From Streptosporangiaceae bacterium (lineage in GTDB: Bacteria > Actinomycetota > Actinomycetes > Streptosporangiales > Streptosporangiaceae): a stretch of DNA of 16,029 bases. The translations under genes were made by a program, and so were the position numbers. Each line of letters begins with the position of its first letter. The first letter of the stretch is position 1. This document shows, one piece after another, positions 6,785-13,687 of the stretch. Location: positions 1 to 16,029 of the forward strand of contig JASHTQ010000021.1 of the NCBI GenBank assembly GCA_030040475.1, read 5' to 3'. The notes under the pieces are model-generated. The model was not told where the DNA came from. It was given only the letters and a program-made list of their open reading frames with translations, and did not search any database.

Positions 6785-8371
6785 ATGGCCAGCGCCGCTC
6801 TCCCGCCGCCCGCCGGCACTTCCGACGCGCTGGACATGGTCCTGACCGGCCTGAGGTACCTCAACGCCGCCGACCCCACCGCCATGCTCGCCGCCGAGCA
6901 GGCCCGGATCCTGAAGACCCTGGAACAGTTCCATGCCATGGGCACCGCGGCGCACGCGGCGGTGCTGGGCGCGTTCACCGCCGCGCAGGGCTACTGCGAG
7001 GACGGGGAGTACAGCCCCCGGTCCTGGCTGATCCACCAGGGCGACATCACCCGCGCCGCCGCGTTCGCGCACACTGCCTGGTCCCGCCGCGCTCAGGAGC
7101 ATCCCAAGATCCGCCAGGCGATGGCCGGCGGGATCCTCTCCGAGTCGTGGGCGCGGGCGCTGTGCGACATCACCGGAAAGCTCCCGCCGGACAAGGTCGA
7201 CGAGGCCGACGCGCTGCTGGTGTGGACCAAGCTGCACGGCGGCACCCTGGACGACCTGGTCGGCCTGGCCACCGAGATGTACCAGCGGTCCCTCCCGGAC
7301 GGCCCGCCGGACCCGACGTCCCCAGACCGGGCGCTGCGGCTGGCCACCACCCTGGACGGTGCCGGAGTCCTGCACGGCGACCTGACCGCGGACTGCGCCG
7401 CGATGGTCGGCGCGGTGCTGGACGCGCTGGCCAAGCCGGCCGGGGCCGGCGACACCCGCAGCAAGCCAGAGCGCTACCACGACGCGCTCGCCGAGGCGAT
7501 GAAACGGCTCCTGGCGGGGGATCTGCTGCCGGACCGGGCCGGCAGCCCTGTTAAGGCCCTCGTGCACATGACCCTCGCCGAGCTGTGCGCGATGGACGGC
7601 GGGTCAGTGCTGCAGGGCGAGTGGATCGCCGCAGCGGCGGCCCGATGGGCGGTGCACCGGGCGGCGGCATCGGTGACCGGCAGCGACGGCGGCGCGTGGC
7701 TGGAGGGCCGCGCCGCCCAGGCCGTGGCCTGTGACGCCATCCTGGTCCCGGTCGTCACCGGCGACATCGACCCCGCCGCCCTCGACGACCTCGTCTGGCT
7801 CTGTGTTGAACTGCGCCAACTCGAGCAGCACCAACTCGAGAAGGGCGACGCCGACCAGCCGGGTCCCGCGCCAGCCGAACCCGAGGTCCTGACGGAGTCC
7901 CTGCTGCCGAGCGGCCCGGACCGCGAGGCGCTCCTGGACGCGATCCGCCAGGCGATCATAGGCAAGGCTGTCGACCTGCTCTCTGGCCCGGGCGGCCTGG
8001 CCTCCTACCTGCGTCGCCGACAGCTCGGAGCCCGGCTGGCCGGTCCCAGCCTGCCCCTCGACATCGGCCACAGCTCGACCATCCCGGCCGCGATCCGGAC
8101 CGCGGTGATCCTCCGCGATCAGCACTGCCAGTGGGCCGGAAAGTGCGACCAGCCCGCGTCGGCTTGCGAGGTGCATCACCTGGTCCACAGGGCCAACGGC
8201 GGCAAGACCAGCGTGCGAGATTGTGGCCTTTACTGCACCTACCACCACCAGATCATGATTCACCGGCTCGGCTGGACCGTCACCCTCAACCCTGATGGCA
8301 CCACTACTGCACGTAGCCCTGACGGTACCAAGGTCTTCAGGAGCCACAGCCCGCCAAACAGCGCCGAATAG
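6785..8371 (+). CDS. DUF222 / HNH endonuclease-domain protein (13E12-repeat family type)
   Basis: This 528-residue protein has the usual two-part layout: a long helical DUF222 region (about 10-420) and a C-terminal HNH domain. The HNH core shows HCQWAGKC (447-454), EVHHLVHRANGGKTSV (462-477) and LYCTYHHQIMIH (482-493), giving the beta-beta-alpha metal site with Cys pairs that may bind zinc. The residue usually Asn in the middle of the motif appears to be Asp (D479). The family is multi-copy in actinobacteria and related to the mycobacterial 13E12 repeats; its role is poorly defined and nuclease activity is inferred from the fold. The start at 6785 is preceded by GGAGGTGATC, a near-perfect ribosome binding site, which overrides longer in-frame starts. 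Upstream lies a -10 with a possible SOS box. Confidence 0.9.
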   Translation: MASAALPPPAGTSDALDMVLTGLRYLNAADPTAMLAAEQARILKTLEQFHAMGTAAHAAVLGAFTAAQGYCEDGEYSPRSWLIHQGDITRAAAFAHTAWSRRAQEHPKIRQAMAGGILSESWARALCDITGKLPPDKVDEADALLVWTKLHGGTLDDLVGLATEMYQRSLPDGPPDPTSPDRALRLATTLDGAGVLHGDLTADCAAMVGAVLDALAKPAGAGDTRSKPERYHDALAEAMKRLLAGDLLPDRAGSPVKALVHMTLAELCAMDGGSVLQGEWIAAAAARWAVHRAAASVTGSDGGAWLEGRAAQAVACDAILVPVVTGDIDPAALDDLVWLCVELRQLEQHQLEKGDADQPGPAPAEPEVLTESLLPSGPDREALLDAIRQAIIGKAVDLLSGPGGLASYLRRRQLGARLAGPSLPLDIGHSSTIPAAIRTAVILRDQHCQWAGKCDQPASACEVHHLVHRANGGKTSVRDCGLYCTYHHQIMIHRLGWTVTLNPDGTTTARSPDGTKVFRSHSPPNSAE

Positions 8372-8663
8372 TGTCTCGGCAGGCGATGACGCAGCCAGTG
8401 CCCACGCCGATCGGTCAGCCCATGCCTGTGGTGGAGGCTGAGTGGCAGATGATGCCGGGAGGTTTGGCGGGGCACTCCAAGTGCCGGGGAACGGAGCGTG
8501 ATAGACAAGATCGGGTGAGATGCGCGATTCGCGCCCGGTTCCGCGCCCGGCGAGAGACACTTGGTATGAAATGCGCGGTATGAGCTACGTCGGGGCTGTT
8601 GGCGCGGTACCCTGCCCCGTAATCCCAGGAGATGAGGCGCGGGCGCAGGGTCGTGCCTAAGCC
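8372..8663. other. Intergenic region, no convincing gene
   Basis: These 292 bases separate the HNH gene from the first HTH gene. A 70-codon open frame from the GTG at 8371 has no ribosome binding site and an un-protein-like composition, so it is not called. A near-perfect palindrome GCGCGA-T-TCGCGC (8522-8534) and a direct repeat of GCGCCCGG just after it are the only structure seen. No clear promoter was found. Confidence 0.5.
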
Positions 8664-9851
8664 ATGCGTATCCAGCGGGAAGGTGCCCAGTTGCAACCCC
8701 GGGGAATGAGGTCGGCCGGACCAGGCGACGATCAGGCGCGATTCCTTGCCGATCTCCGCGCGCTGCGCGATGGGGCCGCTATTGGGTACGACGAACTCGC
8801 GGCCAGGGCTCATTACCCCAGCGACATCCTCAAGGAAGCGGAGAACGGTCCTTACCTGCCGACCTTGCCCATTCTCGCCGCCTACGTCCGCGCCTGCGAA
8901 GGGGACGTCCTTGAGTGGGAAGAGCGGTGGCGCCGGGTGGCGAATGAGGCGGCCGGCGATCCCGGCCTGCCGGTGAGGTCCGCCGGGGCCAGCCCCGCCG
9001 CGGTCGCCGGAGCCCGTGCCGGGGTCGGCGTGGTGCCGCCAGATGCATACGACCCGGAGCGGATCAAGGCCGCGCTCAGGGGGAGCGGTTCCCGGCCTTC
9101 TGGACCGACCGCTACTCCCGGAATCGCCGCGGCGGCGGCACGCGACACGGGTTCTGACAGCACGGCCTGGAGCTTCGCGGATGCCCGCTCGACGGGATGG
9201 GACACCGCGGAGGCGCCCGCGGGCTGGGACGCCAAGGCGTTGGAGACCGCGGATCCCCCAGCGGGATGGGACACCATAGACGCGGGCCCGGGCTTGAACG
9301 ACGCTGAGGATGCCGCGGCAGGGTGGACAGCTGCCACGGATGGCGCCGCAGCGGCCTGGACGGCTGCCACGGATGGCGCCGCAGCGGGCTGGACGGCTAA
9401 CCCGGGCTGGGACACGGCGGTGGACCAGGCCTTGGCCAATGGGAATCACGAGACGCAGCAGCGAAACGGGTCCTTCGACGCGGTCGACCAGGAGAGCCAG
9501 TTCGCCGGGTCGTGGCCGCACGACAGCGAGCTGGTTGCGGATCAGCAAGGCGGCGAGTCCGCGTGGCCGGGTCTTCAACAAACCGAGCTAGAACCGTGGT
9601 CGCCGGGCACACAAGCATCGCCGCCGGAGGCAGCCAGCGGCGAACTGGGCTGGGCCGAGGTGCCCGCCATCCCCGAGGTCCTGGGGCATGCACAGGTAAG
9701 AGCGGAGCCCCAGGTGGGGTCGGTACCGCTGCAGGCGGCAGCTCCGCAAGCTAAGGAGCGTCCCGCGGATCGGCTTTACTCGCTGCGGCTGCTTGTGATC
9801 ATCGTCGTCGCCGCGCTTATCGGCAGCGGGCTGGTACTCCTGTTCAAATAG
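8664..9851 (+). CDS. Tail-anchored HTH-domain protein with Trp-rich low-complexity linker
   Basis: This 395-residue protein has three parts. Residues about 24-95 form a small helical domain of the actinobacterial XRE-like HTH type (FLADLRALRDGAAIGYDELA, then LPTLPILAAYVRACEGDVLEW and EERW). Residues about 96-370 are a disordered Ala/Gly/Asp/Glu linker with regularly placed Trp, mostly as GW or AW followed by Asp or Thr. A C-terminal segment, LRLLVIIVVAALIGSGLVLLF, is a single membrane helix ending one Lys before the stop. The domain is clearly related to the C-terminal domain of the product at 11662-13599. The likely topology is tail-anchored with the HTH in the cytoplasm. The start is uncertain: ATG 8664 has no good ribosome binding site, and ATG 8706 is the next choice. 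Its 3' end overlaps the convergent SPFH gene by 8 bases. Its function is unknown. Confidence 0.82.
   Translation: MRIQREGAQLQPRGMRSAGPGDDQARFLADLRALRDGAAIGYDELAARAHYPSDILKEAENGPYLPTLPILAAYVRACEGDVLEWEERWRRVANEAAGDPGLPVRSAGASPAAVAGARAGVGVVPPDAYDPERIKAALRGSGSRPSGPTATPGIAAAAARDTGSDSTAWSFADARSTGWDTAEAPAGWDAKALETADPPAGWDTIDAGPGLNDAEDAAAGWTAATDGAAAAWTAATDGAAAGWTANPGWDTAVDQALANGNHETQQRNGSFDAVDQESQFAGSWPHDSELVADQQGGESAWPGLQQTELEPWSPGTQASPPEAASGELGWAEVPAIPEVLGHAQVRAEPQVGSVPLQAAAPQAKERPADRLYSLRLLVIIVVAALIGSGLVLLFK
9330..9395 (+). repeat. In-frame tandem repeat, 2 x 33 bp, in the Trp-rich linker
   Basis: Two 33-bp units (9330-9362 and 9363-9395) differ at one base (GCGGCCTGG versus GCGGGCTGG). They encode the 11-residue units AATDGAAAAWT and AATDGAAAGWT, each carrying one Trp. 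The near identity points to recent duplication. Confidence 0.9.
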
Positions 9852-10980
9852 GGGCGGCCTCGCTGCCGTTGGCGGCGGACGTTTCGCCCTGGCCCAGTGG
9901 GTCGGCGATTTCGGCGGCAGGGATCGTGGCTGCGAGCATCGCGTTGACTGCGTCGGTAACCGCGGCGGGCACGGCACCGATCGTCGGCATCTCCCCGGTG
10001 GCGGGCGCGGCGCCTGGGCCAATGGCTGGCGTCTGGTCTGCCGTGGTACCGATGGCCGACGTCTCGCCGGCCGGCTCACGCCTGGGCGCGCTCTGCGGCG
10101 CGCCGCCGCCCGTGCCGTCGAAGGCGCTGGTGAAGGCCCTCAGGGCGGTTGTCACCTCGCTCGGGATGACCCAGAAGGTGCTGCCCGCACCCTGGGCGAT
10201 CTGAGGCAGCGTCTGCAGGTACTGGTAGGCAAGCAGCTTGGGGTCCGGGTCGTTGTCGTGCACCGCCTGGAAGACGGTGGCGATGGCCTGGGCCTGGCCT
10301 TCGGCCCGCAAGATCGCGCTTTGCTTGGCGCCTTCGGCGGTCAGGATCGCGCCTTGCTTCTCGCCTTCCGCGGTGAGGATCTTGGCCTGCCTGACGCCCT
10401 CGGCAGTCAGGATCGCGGCGCGCTTCTCCCGCTCGGCCCGCATCTGCTTCTCCATCGCGTCCTTGACGGACTGCGGCGGGTCGATGGCCTTGATCTCCAC
10501 CCTGGTCACCCGGATGCCCCACTTGCCTGACGCGTCGTCGAGAACGCCGCGCAGCATGTTATTGATCTTGTCACGCGACGTCAGCGATTGCTCCAGGTCC
10601 ATCGACCCGATCACGCTGCGCAGCATCGTCGCGGTGATCTGCTCGATCGCCTGGATGTAGTCGACGATCTCGTAGTCGGCGGCCCGCGGGTCGGTTACCT
10701 GGAAGAACAGCACGGTGTCGATGAGCACGACCAGGTTATCCTCGGTGATCACCGGCTGACCGCGGAACGAGACGACCTGCTCGCGCAGGTCGATCAGCGG
10801 CTTGACCCGGTCGATGAACGGGATGATGAAGTTCATACCGGGCTCTAGGGTCTTGCGGTAACGGCCGAACCGCTCCACGTTGCGTGCCCGCGCCTGCGGC
10901 ACGATCCGGACCGAACGCAGCACCGTGATGACCGCGAACAGTACGACCACGGCCGCGATGATGAGTTCCGCCAATAGCAT
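9844..10980 (-). CDS. SPFH / band-7 (stomatin-like, QmcA-type) membrane protein
   Basis: SPFH proteins oligomerise on the inner face of the membrane and organise microdomains or control membrane proteases. The 378-residue protein has an N-terminal membrane helix (about 4-22), then the SPFH core (about 23-180) with VPQARARNVERFGRYRKTLEPGM at its start, PFIDRV, DLREQ and KAIDPPQSVKDAMEKQMRAEREKRA at its end. Next come four 11-residue repeats of the type AILTAEGxKQx (188-231), a coiled-coil-forming region typical of the family. FWVIPSE (269-275) is family-typical too. The tail from about 289 is disordered, Ala/Pro/Thr rich, and longer than in E. coli QmcA as far as I can judge. GGGAG lies 5 bases before the ATG and overlaps the end of the upstream nfeD-like gene, so the two are translationally coupled. 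Confidence 0.93.
   Translation of the reverse strand: MLLAELIIAAVVVLFAVITVLRSVRIVPQARARNVERFGRYRKTLEPGMNFIIPFIDRVKPLIDLREQVVSFRGQPVITEDNLVVLIDTVLFFQVTDPRAADYEIVDYIQAIEQITATMLRSVIGSMDLEQSLTSRDKINNMLRGVLDDASGKWGIRVTRVEIKAIDPPQSVKDAMEKQMRAEREKRAAILTAEGVRQAKILTAEGEKQGAILTAEGAKQSAILRAEGQAQAIATVFQAVHDNDPDPKLLAYQYLQTLPQIAQGAGSTFWVIPSEVTTALRAFTSAFDGTGGGAPQSAPRREPAGETSAIGTTADQTPAIGPGAAPATGEMPTIGAVPAAVTDAVNAMLAATIPAAEIADPLGQGETSAANGSEAAPI
10288..10419 (-). repeat. In-frame 33-bp repeats (x4) encoding the coiled-coil hendecads of the SPFH protein
   Basis: Four successive 33-bp segments encode 11-residue units in register (Ile at 190, 201, 212 and 223). The DNA units are recognisably alike (GCGATCCTGACCGCCGAAGG-like cores). 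An 11-residue period is the hendecad periodicity of a slightly right-twisted coiled coil. Confidence 0.8.
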
Positions 10981-10982
10981 GG

Positions 10983-11414
10983 CTACTCCCGTGGATAGAC
11001 GAGGGCGGTGGCCCCTGAAATCTGCATGACGTCGACCTTGGTGTCGACCGGGATCACCAGCGAGTCGTCGTAGGGACGAGCAGACCAGTCCTCACCACCG
11101 ATGCGCACCCGTCCGCTATGCTCGGTGACCTCTTCAAGGACGATCGCAGAGCGGCCGACGAGGGCGGCGGTTCCCGTGCGTAGCGGCGGTGGCTGCTTGA
11201 GGTGGCGCAGCGCGATCGGGCGGATGAAGACGAGCCCGGCACCGGCCGCGACGACGAACGCAGCGAGCTGCAAAGGCAGGTCAATGTGAAACGCTCCCAC
11301 CACCGCGGCGACCACCGCGGCGACCGCGATGAGGCCAAAGGCCAGCGTCGTGGTGAGGAGTTCGGCGACGCCGAGCACGGCTGCCACGATAAGCCAGACG
11401 ATCCAGGACCCCAT
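10983..11414 (-). CDS. NfeD-like membrane protein
   Basis: This is a short-form NfeD protein of 143 residues. It has two or three hydrophobic segments (about 4-22, 24-41 and 46-66) and a C-terminal OB-fold domain (about 78-141) with the typical GRVRIGGEDWSARPYDD and VDTKVDVMQISGATALV strands. Short NfeD proteins are encoded next to SPFH proteins across bacteria and archaea and are thought to bind them in membrane microdomains. Here the stop is followed after 2 bases by the SPFH start. The ATG has GGAG 5 bases upstream. The catalytic serine-protease part of long NfeD/ClpP-like proteins is absent. Confidence 0.93.
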   Translation of the reverse strand: MGSWIVWLIVAAVLGVAELLTTTLAFGLIAVAAVVAAVVGAFHIDLPLQLAAFVVAAGAGLVFIRPIALRHLKQPPPLRTGTAALVGRSAIVLEEVTEHSGRVRIGGEDWSARPYDDSLVIPVDTKVDVMQISGATALVYPRE

Positions 11415-11661
11415 GGCCGCTCCGCGAGAGTGTTCCTACACCGAGAGTATCCCCGCCGGGCATCGTTCGCATCACGCCGCCGAGGAGAAGGGGCTATAAG
11501 CACTAATAGATGACTTTCAGCGTCGAAAGATTCATAAATCTGTACAATCAATGACAATTGGCCGTCTAGGTCCTACAGGGGATTTCCACCGACCTACACT
11601 CGTCAGATAAGGGCGGTTGTCCCCCGCGGCGCGACTGGGCCCTAAGTCCCGGAGGTACCTG
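11415..11661. promoter_or_regulatory. Divergent intergenic region (nfeD-SPFH operon versus large HTH protein)
   Basis: These 247 bases lie between divergent genes and include an AT-rich stretch (11496-11580) that must hold the promoters of both. AGATT-CATA-AATCT (11528-11541) is an inverted repeat in the middle of it and could be a shared operator. TACACT (11595-11600) is a possible -10 for the plus-strand gene. No convincing -35/-10 pair could be assigned for either direction. Confidence 0.5.
11651..11655 (+). promoter_or_regulatory. Ribosome binding site deciding the start of the large HTH protein
   Basis: GGAGG lies 6 bases before the GTG at 11662, ideal spacing. The TTG at 11617, 15 codons upstream, has no comparable site. 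Confidence 0.8.
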
Positions 11662-13599
11662 GTGGAACGTGGCGAGACCGGTCCCGGTCGCGACGCGTAT
11701 GACCTGCCCAGGCGGCCGACCCCGGGCAGCGGCCGGCCCGTGCCCGGCGGCCCCGTCGACCGGCCCTACCCAGGCGCCGAAGGCTATCCGGATACCGTGC
11801 CAGAACTAGGGGACGGCGAGGGCGAAGACGACTACGGCCTGCTGCTTCGACGGCCCGGCGAGATGCCGTCACGGCGTCAGCGGCTTCGCCAACCCGGCCC
11901 ACGGCTGCGGCAGCCGGGACGCTTTCCGCCGTCGGGCCAGGTCCCGCCGGGCGGCGGGCCTCCCGGCGGCACCTGGCCGGCCAACGGCGGGCCGACGCCC
12001 GGCGCGGCAGCGCACGGCCCCTGGCCGGCTGACGGGTACAACGTCGGCCGGGCGGGTCCGGGCACTTCGAACGAGGGCGGGTCGTACGGCGGGGCGCCGG
12101 GTAGCGGCGCCGCTGGCGGCGGACCTGCGGGCGGCGGGCCTGCGGGCGGCGGTATGCCCACCGGCGGCGGCCCGGGGGGAGTTCCAGGCGGCGGCCAGGG
12201 AGGCGTAGGGACCGGCGGAGTTCAAGGCGGCGGAGGTCCGGGCGGCGGCGGTGCGGGCGGAGGTCCGGGCGGCGGAGTTCAAGGTGGCGGCGGGCCTTTT
12301 GGCGGGCAGGCGCCTGGCTACCATTACCGGCTGCCTAACGGCAGGCGCATCCCTCCGGCGGCGTACCGCATGTACCGGGCGCAGGCGGCAGGTCCGGGAG
12401 GGCAGGCGCCCGCGCCGGATCCCTACGGCGGCTGGAACCGCCGCGCCCCTGATCCGTACGGCGGCGGCTGGGACTCCCCGGCGCCGGATCCGTACGTCGG
12501 CCGGAATCGGCAGCCGCCCGGCGCCGACGGGTGGAACCGGCCGGGCGCGGCTCAGAGGCCGCCGGGCGAGGACTGGAACGCGGACCCGCATGCCGCGGGA
12601 TGGGGTCCGCAGGACCAGCGTGGCGAGGGCTGGGGACGGCAGGCGGCGGACCCGCAGGCCGGCGGGTGGAACCGGCAGGGTGGCGCGCCAGATCCGGGTT
12701 CGCGTGGTCAGGGCTGGGAGCGCCAGGCCGGGGACGCTGACCCGCAGGCCGGCGGGTGGAGCCGGCCGGACCAGCGCGTCAGTGGATGGAGCCAGCAGGC
12801 GGATACGGATCCGGGCGGATGGAATAGGCAGGGCGGTGAGGGCTGGGGTCGGCAGGGACCGGGGGCAGAGCCCGGGATCGGATCGCAGGGGCCGCTGGGC
12901 GGCCAGGGACCACTAGGGCCGCAGGGGCCGCTCGGGGGGCAGGGGCCGCTCGGGGGGCAGGGGCCGCTCGGGGGGCAGGGGCCGCTCGGGGGGCAGGGGG
13001 CGGCGTCGGGGGGTGGCGTCGGCGGGGGGGCTCGGGGGTATCCAGGGGGGGTTCCGCCTGTTCAGGAGCGGTCTCGGGCGGGGCGGCTCGATGGCGGCGA
13101 GGGGGCGGAGGCCGGCGGGCCGGTGATCCGGCAGCGGGAGGCGGCCCTGCCTGACACGCGACCGCTGGGGACGGCGCAGCCGGTGGCCAGCATCGCGCCG
13201 GACGGGCTCGAGTCGTTCGCGCGGGACCTGCGGGCACTGCGGGCCAAGGCCGAACTCGAGTATCCCGAGATGGCCGAGACCTCGCACTTCACGATGAAGA
13301 CGCTCGCGTCGGCGGCGGGCGGGCTGCGGCTGCCTACCCTGCCGGTCGCGGTGGCCTTCGTCCGGGCCTGCGGGGGCAACGTGGCCGAGTGGGAGGAACG
13401 ATGGCAGAAGCTGGCCGACACGATCACCGCCGAGGCCGCGAAGAAGCGCCGGCAGGACGGCGAGGAGCCGGCCGAGACCCTGGAGCCCGCGGACGCCTCT
13501 CCCGATCCGGTGCCTACGGCGCAGCCGCAGGCGCCTGACGCCGGTTCCGGTGAGGTCTACGTCATCACCTCGGCCAAGCCGCGCCAACCGGGCTGGTAG
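11662..13599 (+). CDS. Large low-complexity protein with C-terminal HTH-like domain
   Basis: This 645-residue protein has several segments. A Pro/Gly/Arg-rich N-terminal part is followed by a poly-Gly/Pro stretch (about 146-213), then a short ordered-looking piece with YHYRLPNGRRIPPAAYRMY. A Trp/Gln/Asp-rich region (about 256-396) has repeated GGWNRQ/GWGRQ motifs. Residues 407-448 form fourteen Gly-X-Y triplets (mostly GPL GGQ), a collagen-like pattern. The C-terminal domain (514-587) is homologous to the N-terminal domain of the product at 8664-9851 (shared DLRALR, LPTLP, FVRAC.G and EWEERW). No membrane helix or signal peptide is visible. The GTG at 11662 has GGAGG 6 bases upstream and is preferred over the TTG at 11617. 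It is divergent from nfeD. Its function is unknown; it may be a DNA-binding or scaffold protein prone to condensation. Confidence 0.82.
   Translation: MERGETGPGRDAYDLPRRPTPGSGRPVPGGPVDRPYPGAEGYPDTVPELGDGEGEDDYGLLLRRPGEMPSRRQRLRQPGPRLRQPGRFPPSGQVPPGGGPPGGTWPANGGPTPGAAAHGPWPADGYNVGRAGPGTSNEGGSYGGAPGSGAAGGGPAGGGPAGGGMPTGGGPGGVPGGGQGGVGTGGVQGGGGPGGGGAGGGPGGGVQGGGGPFGGQAPGYHYRLPNGRRIPPAAYRMYRAQAAGPGGQAPAPDPYGGWNRRAPDPYGGGWDSPAPDPYVGRNRQPPGADGWNRPGAAQRPPGEDWNADPHAAGWGPQDQRGEGWGRQAADPQAGGWNRQGGAPDPGSRGQGWERQAGDADPQAGGWSRPDQRVSGWSQQADTDPGGWNRQGGEGWGRQGPGAEPGIGSQGPLGGQGPLGPQGPLGGQGPLGGQGPLGGQGPLGGQGAASGGGVGGGARGYPGGVPPVQERSRAGRLDGGEGAEAGGPVIRQREAALPDTRPLGTAQPVASIAPDGLESFARDLRALRAKAELEYPEMAETSHFTMKTLASAAGGLRLPTLPVAVAFVRACGGNVAEWEERWQKLADTITAEAAKKRRQDGEEPAETLEPADASPDPVPTAQPQAPDAGSGEVYVITSAKPRQPGW
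12924..12995 (+). repeat. Perfect tandem repeat, 4 x 18 bp, G-rich, encoding GPLGGQ
   Basis: Four identical 18-bp units (GGGGCCGCTCGGGGGGCA at 12924-12941, 12942-12959, 12960-12977 and 12978-12995) encode collagen-like Gly-Pro-Leu-Gly-Gly-Gln. Degenerate copies precede them from 12889. Each unit carries a G4 and a G6 run on the coding strand, and two G7 runs follow at 13024-13030 and 13045-13051. Confidence 0.92.
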
Positions 13600-13612
13600 G
13601 GCGCATGAGACA

Positions 13613-13687
13613 ATGGCAAGCGTGCCGCCCGCCGAAATGACGCTGCCGACAACCACGCTGCCGACAACCACGCTGCCGACGTGCTAG
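13613..13687 (+). CDS. Possible 24-residue leader peptide overlapping the PHP gene start
   Basis: ATG 13613 opens a 24-codon frame (MASVPPAEM, then TLPTT-type repeats, ending TC) whose TAG stop (13685-13687) overlaps the GTG start of the PHP gene (13681-13683). This arrangement could give translational coupling and would explain the lack of a ribosome binding site for the PHP gene. Its own ribosome binding site is weak, and the peptide is mostly a product of the 15-bp repeat, so it may be spurious. Confidence 0.25.
   Translation: MASVPPAEMTLPTTTLPTTTLPTC
13640..13680. repeat. Tandem repeat, 2.7 x 15 bp, abutting the PHP gene start
   Basis: ACGCTGCCGACAACC occurs at 13640-13654 and 13655-13669, and a third copy (13670-13680) runs into the GTG start at 13681. 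The repeat occupies the place where a ribosome binding site would be expected. Confidence 0.92.

Noticed and set aside
8371..8583. 70-codon plus-strand frame overlapping the HNH gene stop
   Set aside because: No ribosome binding site, mixed codon bias and no recognisable protein features.
8415..9581. Long minus-strand open frame opposite the first HTH gene
   Set aside because: No recognisable domain, biased composition, and it lies over a plus-strand gene with a clear domain and membrane helix.
11869..13237. Several minus-strand frames (for example 11869-12591 and 12779-13237) opposite the large low-complexity gene
   Set aside because: They are complements of Gly/Pro/Trp repeats and consist of Arg/Ala/Pro runs; no start signal or domain.
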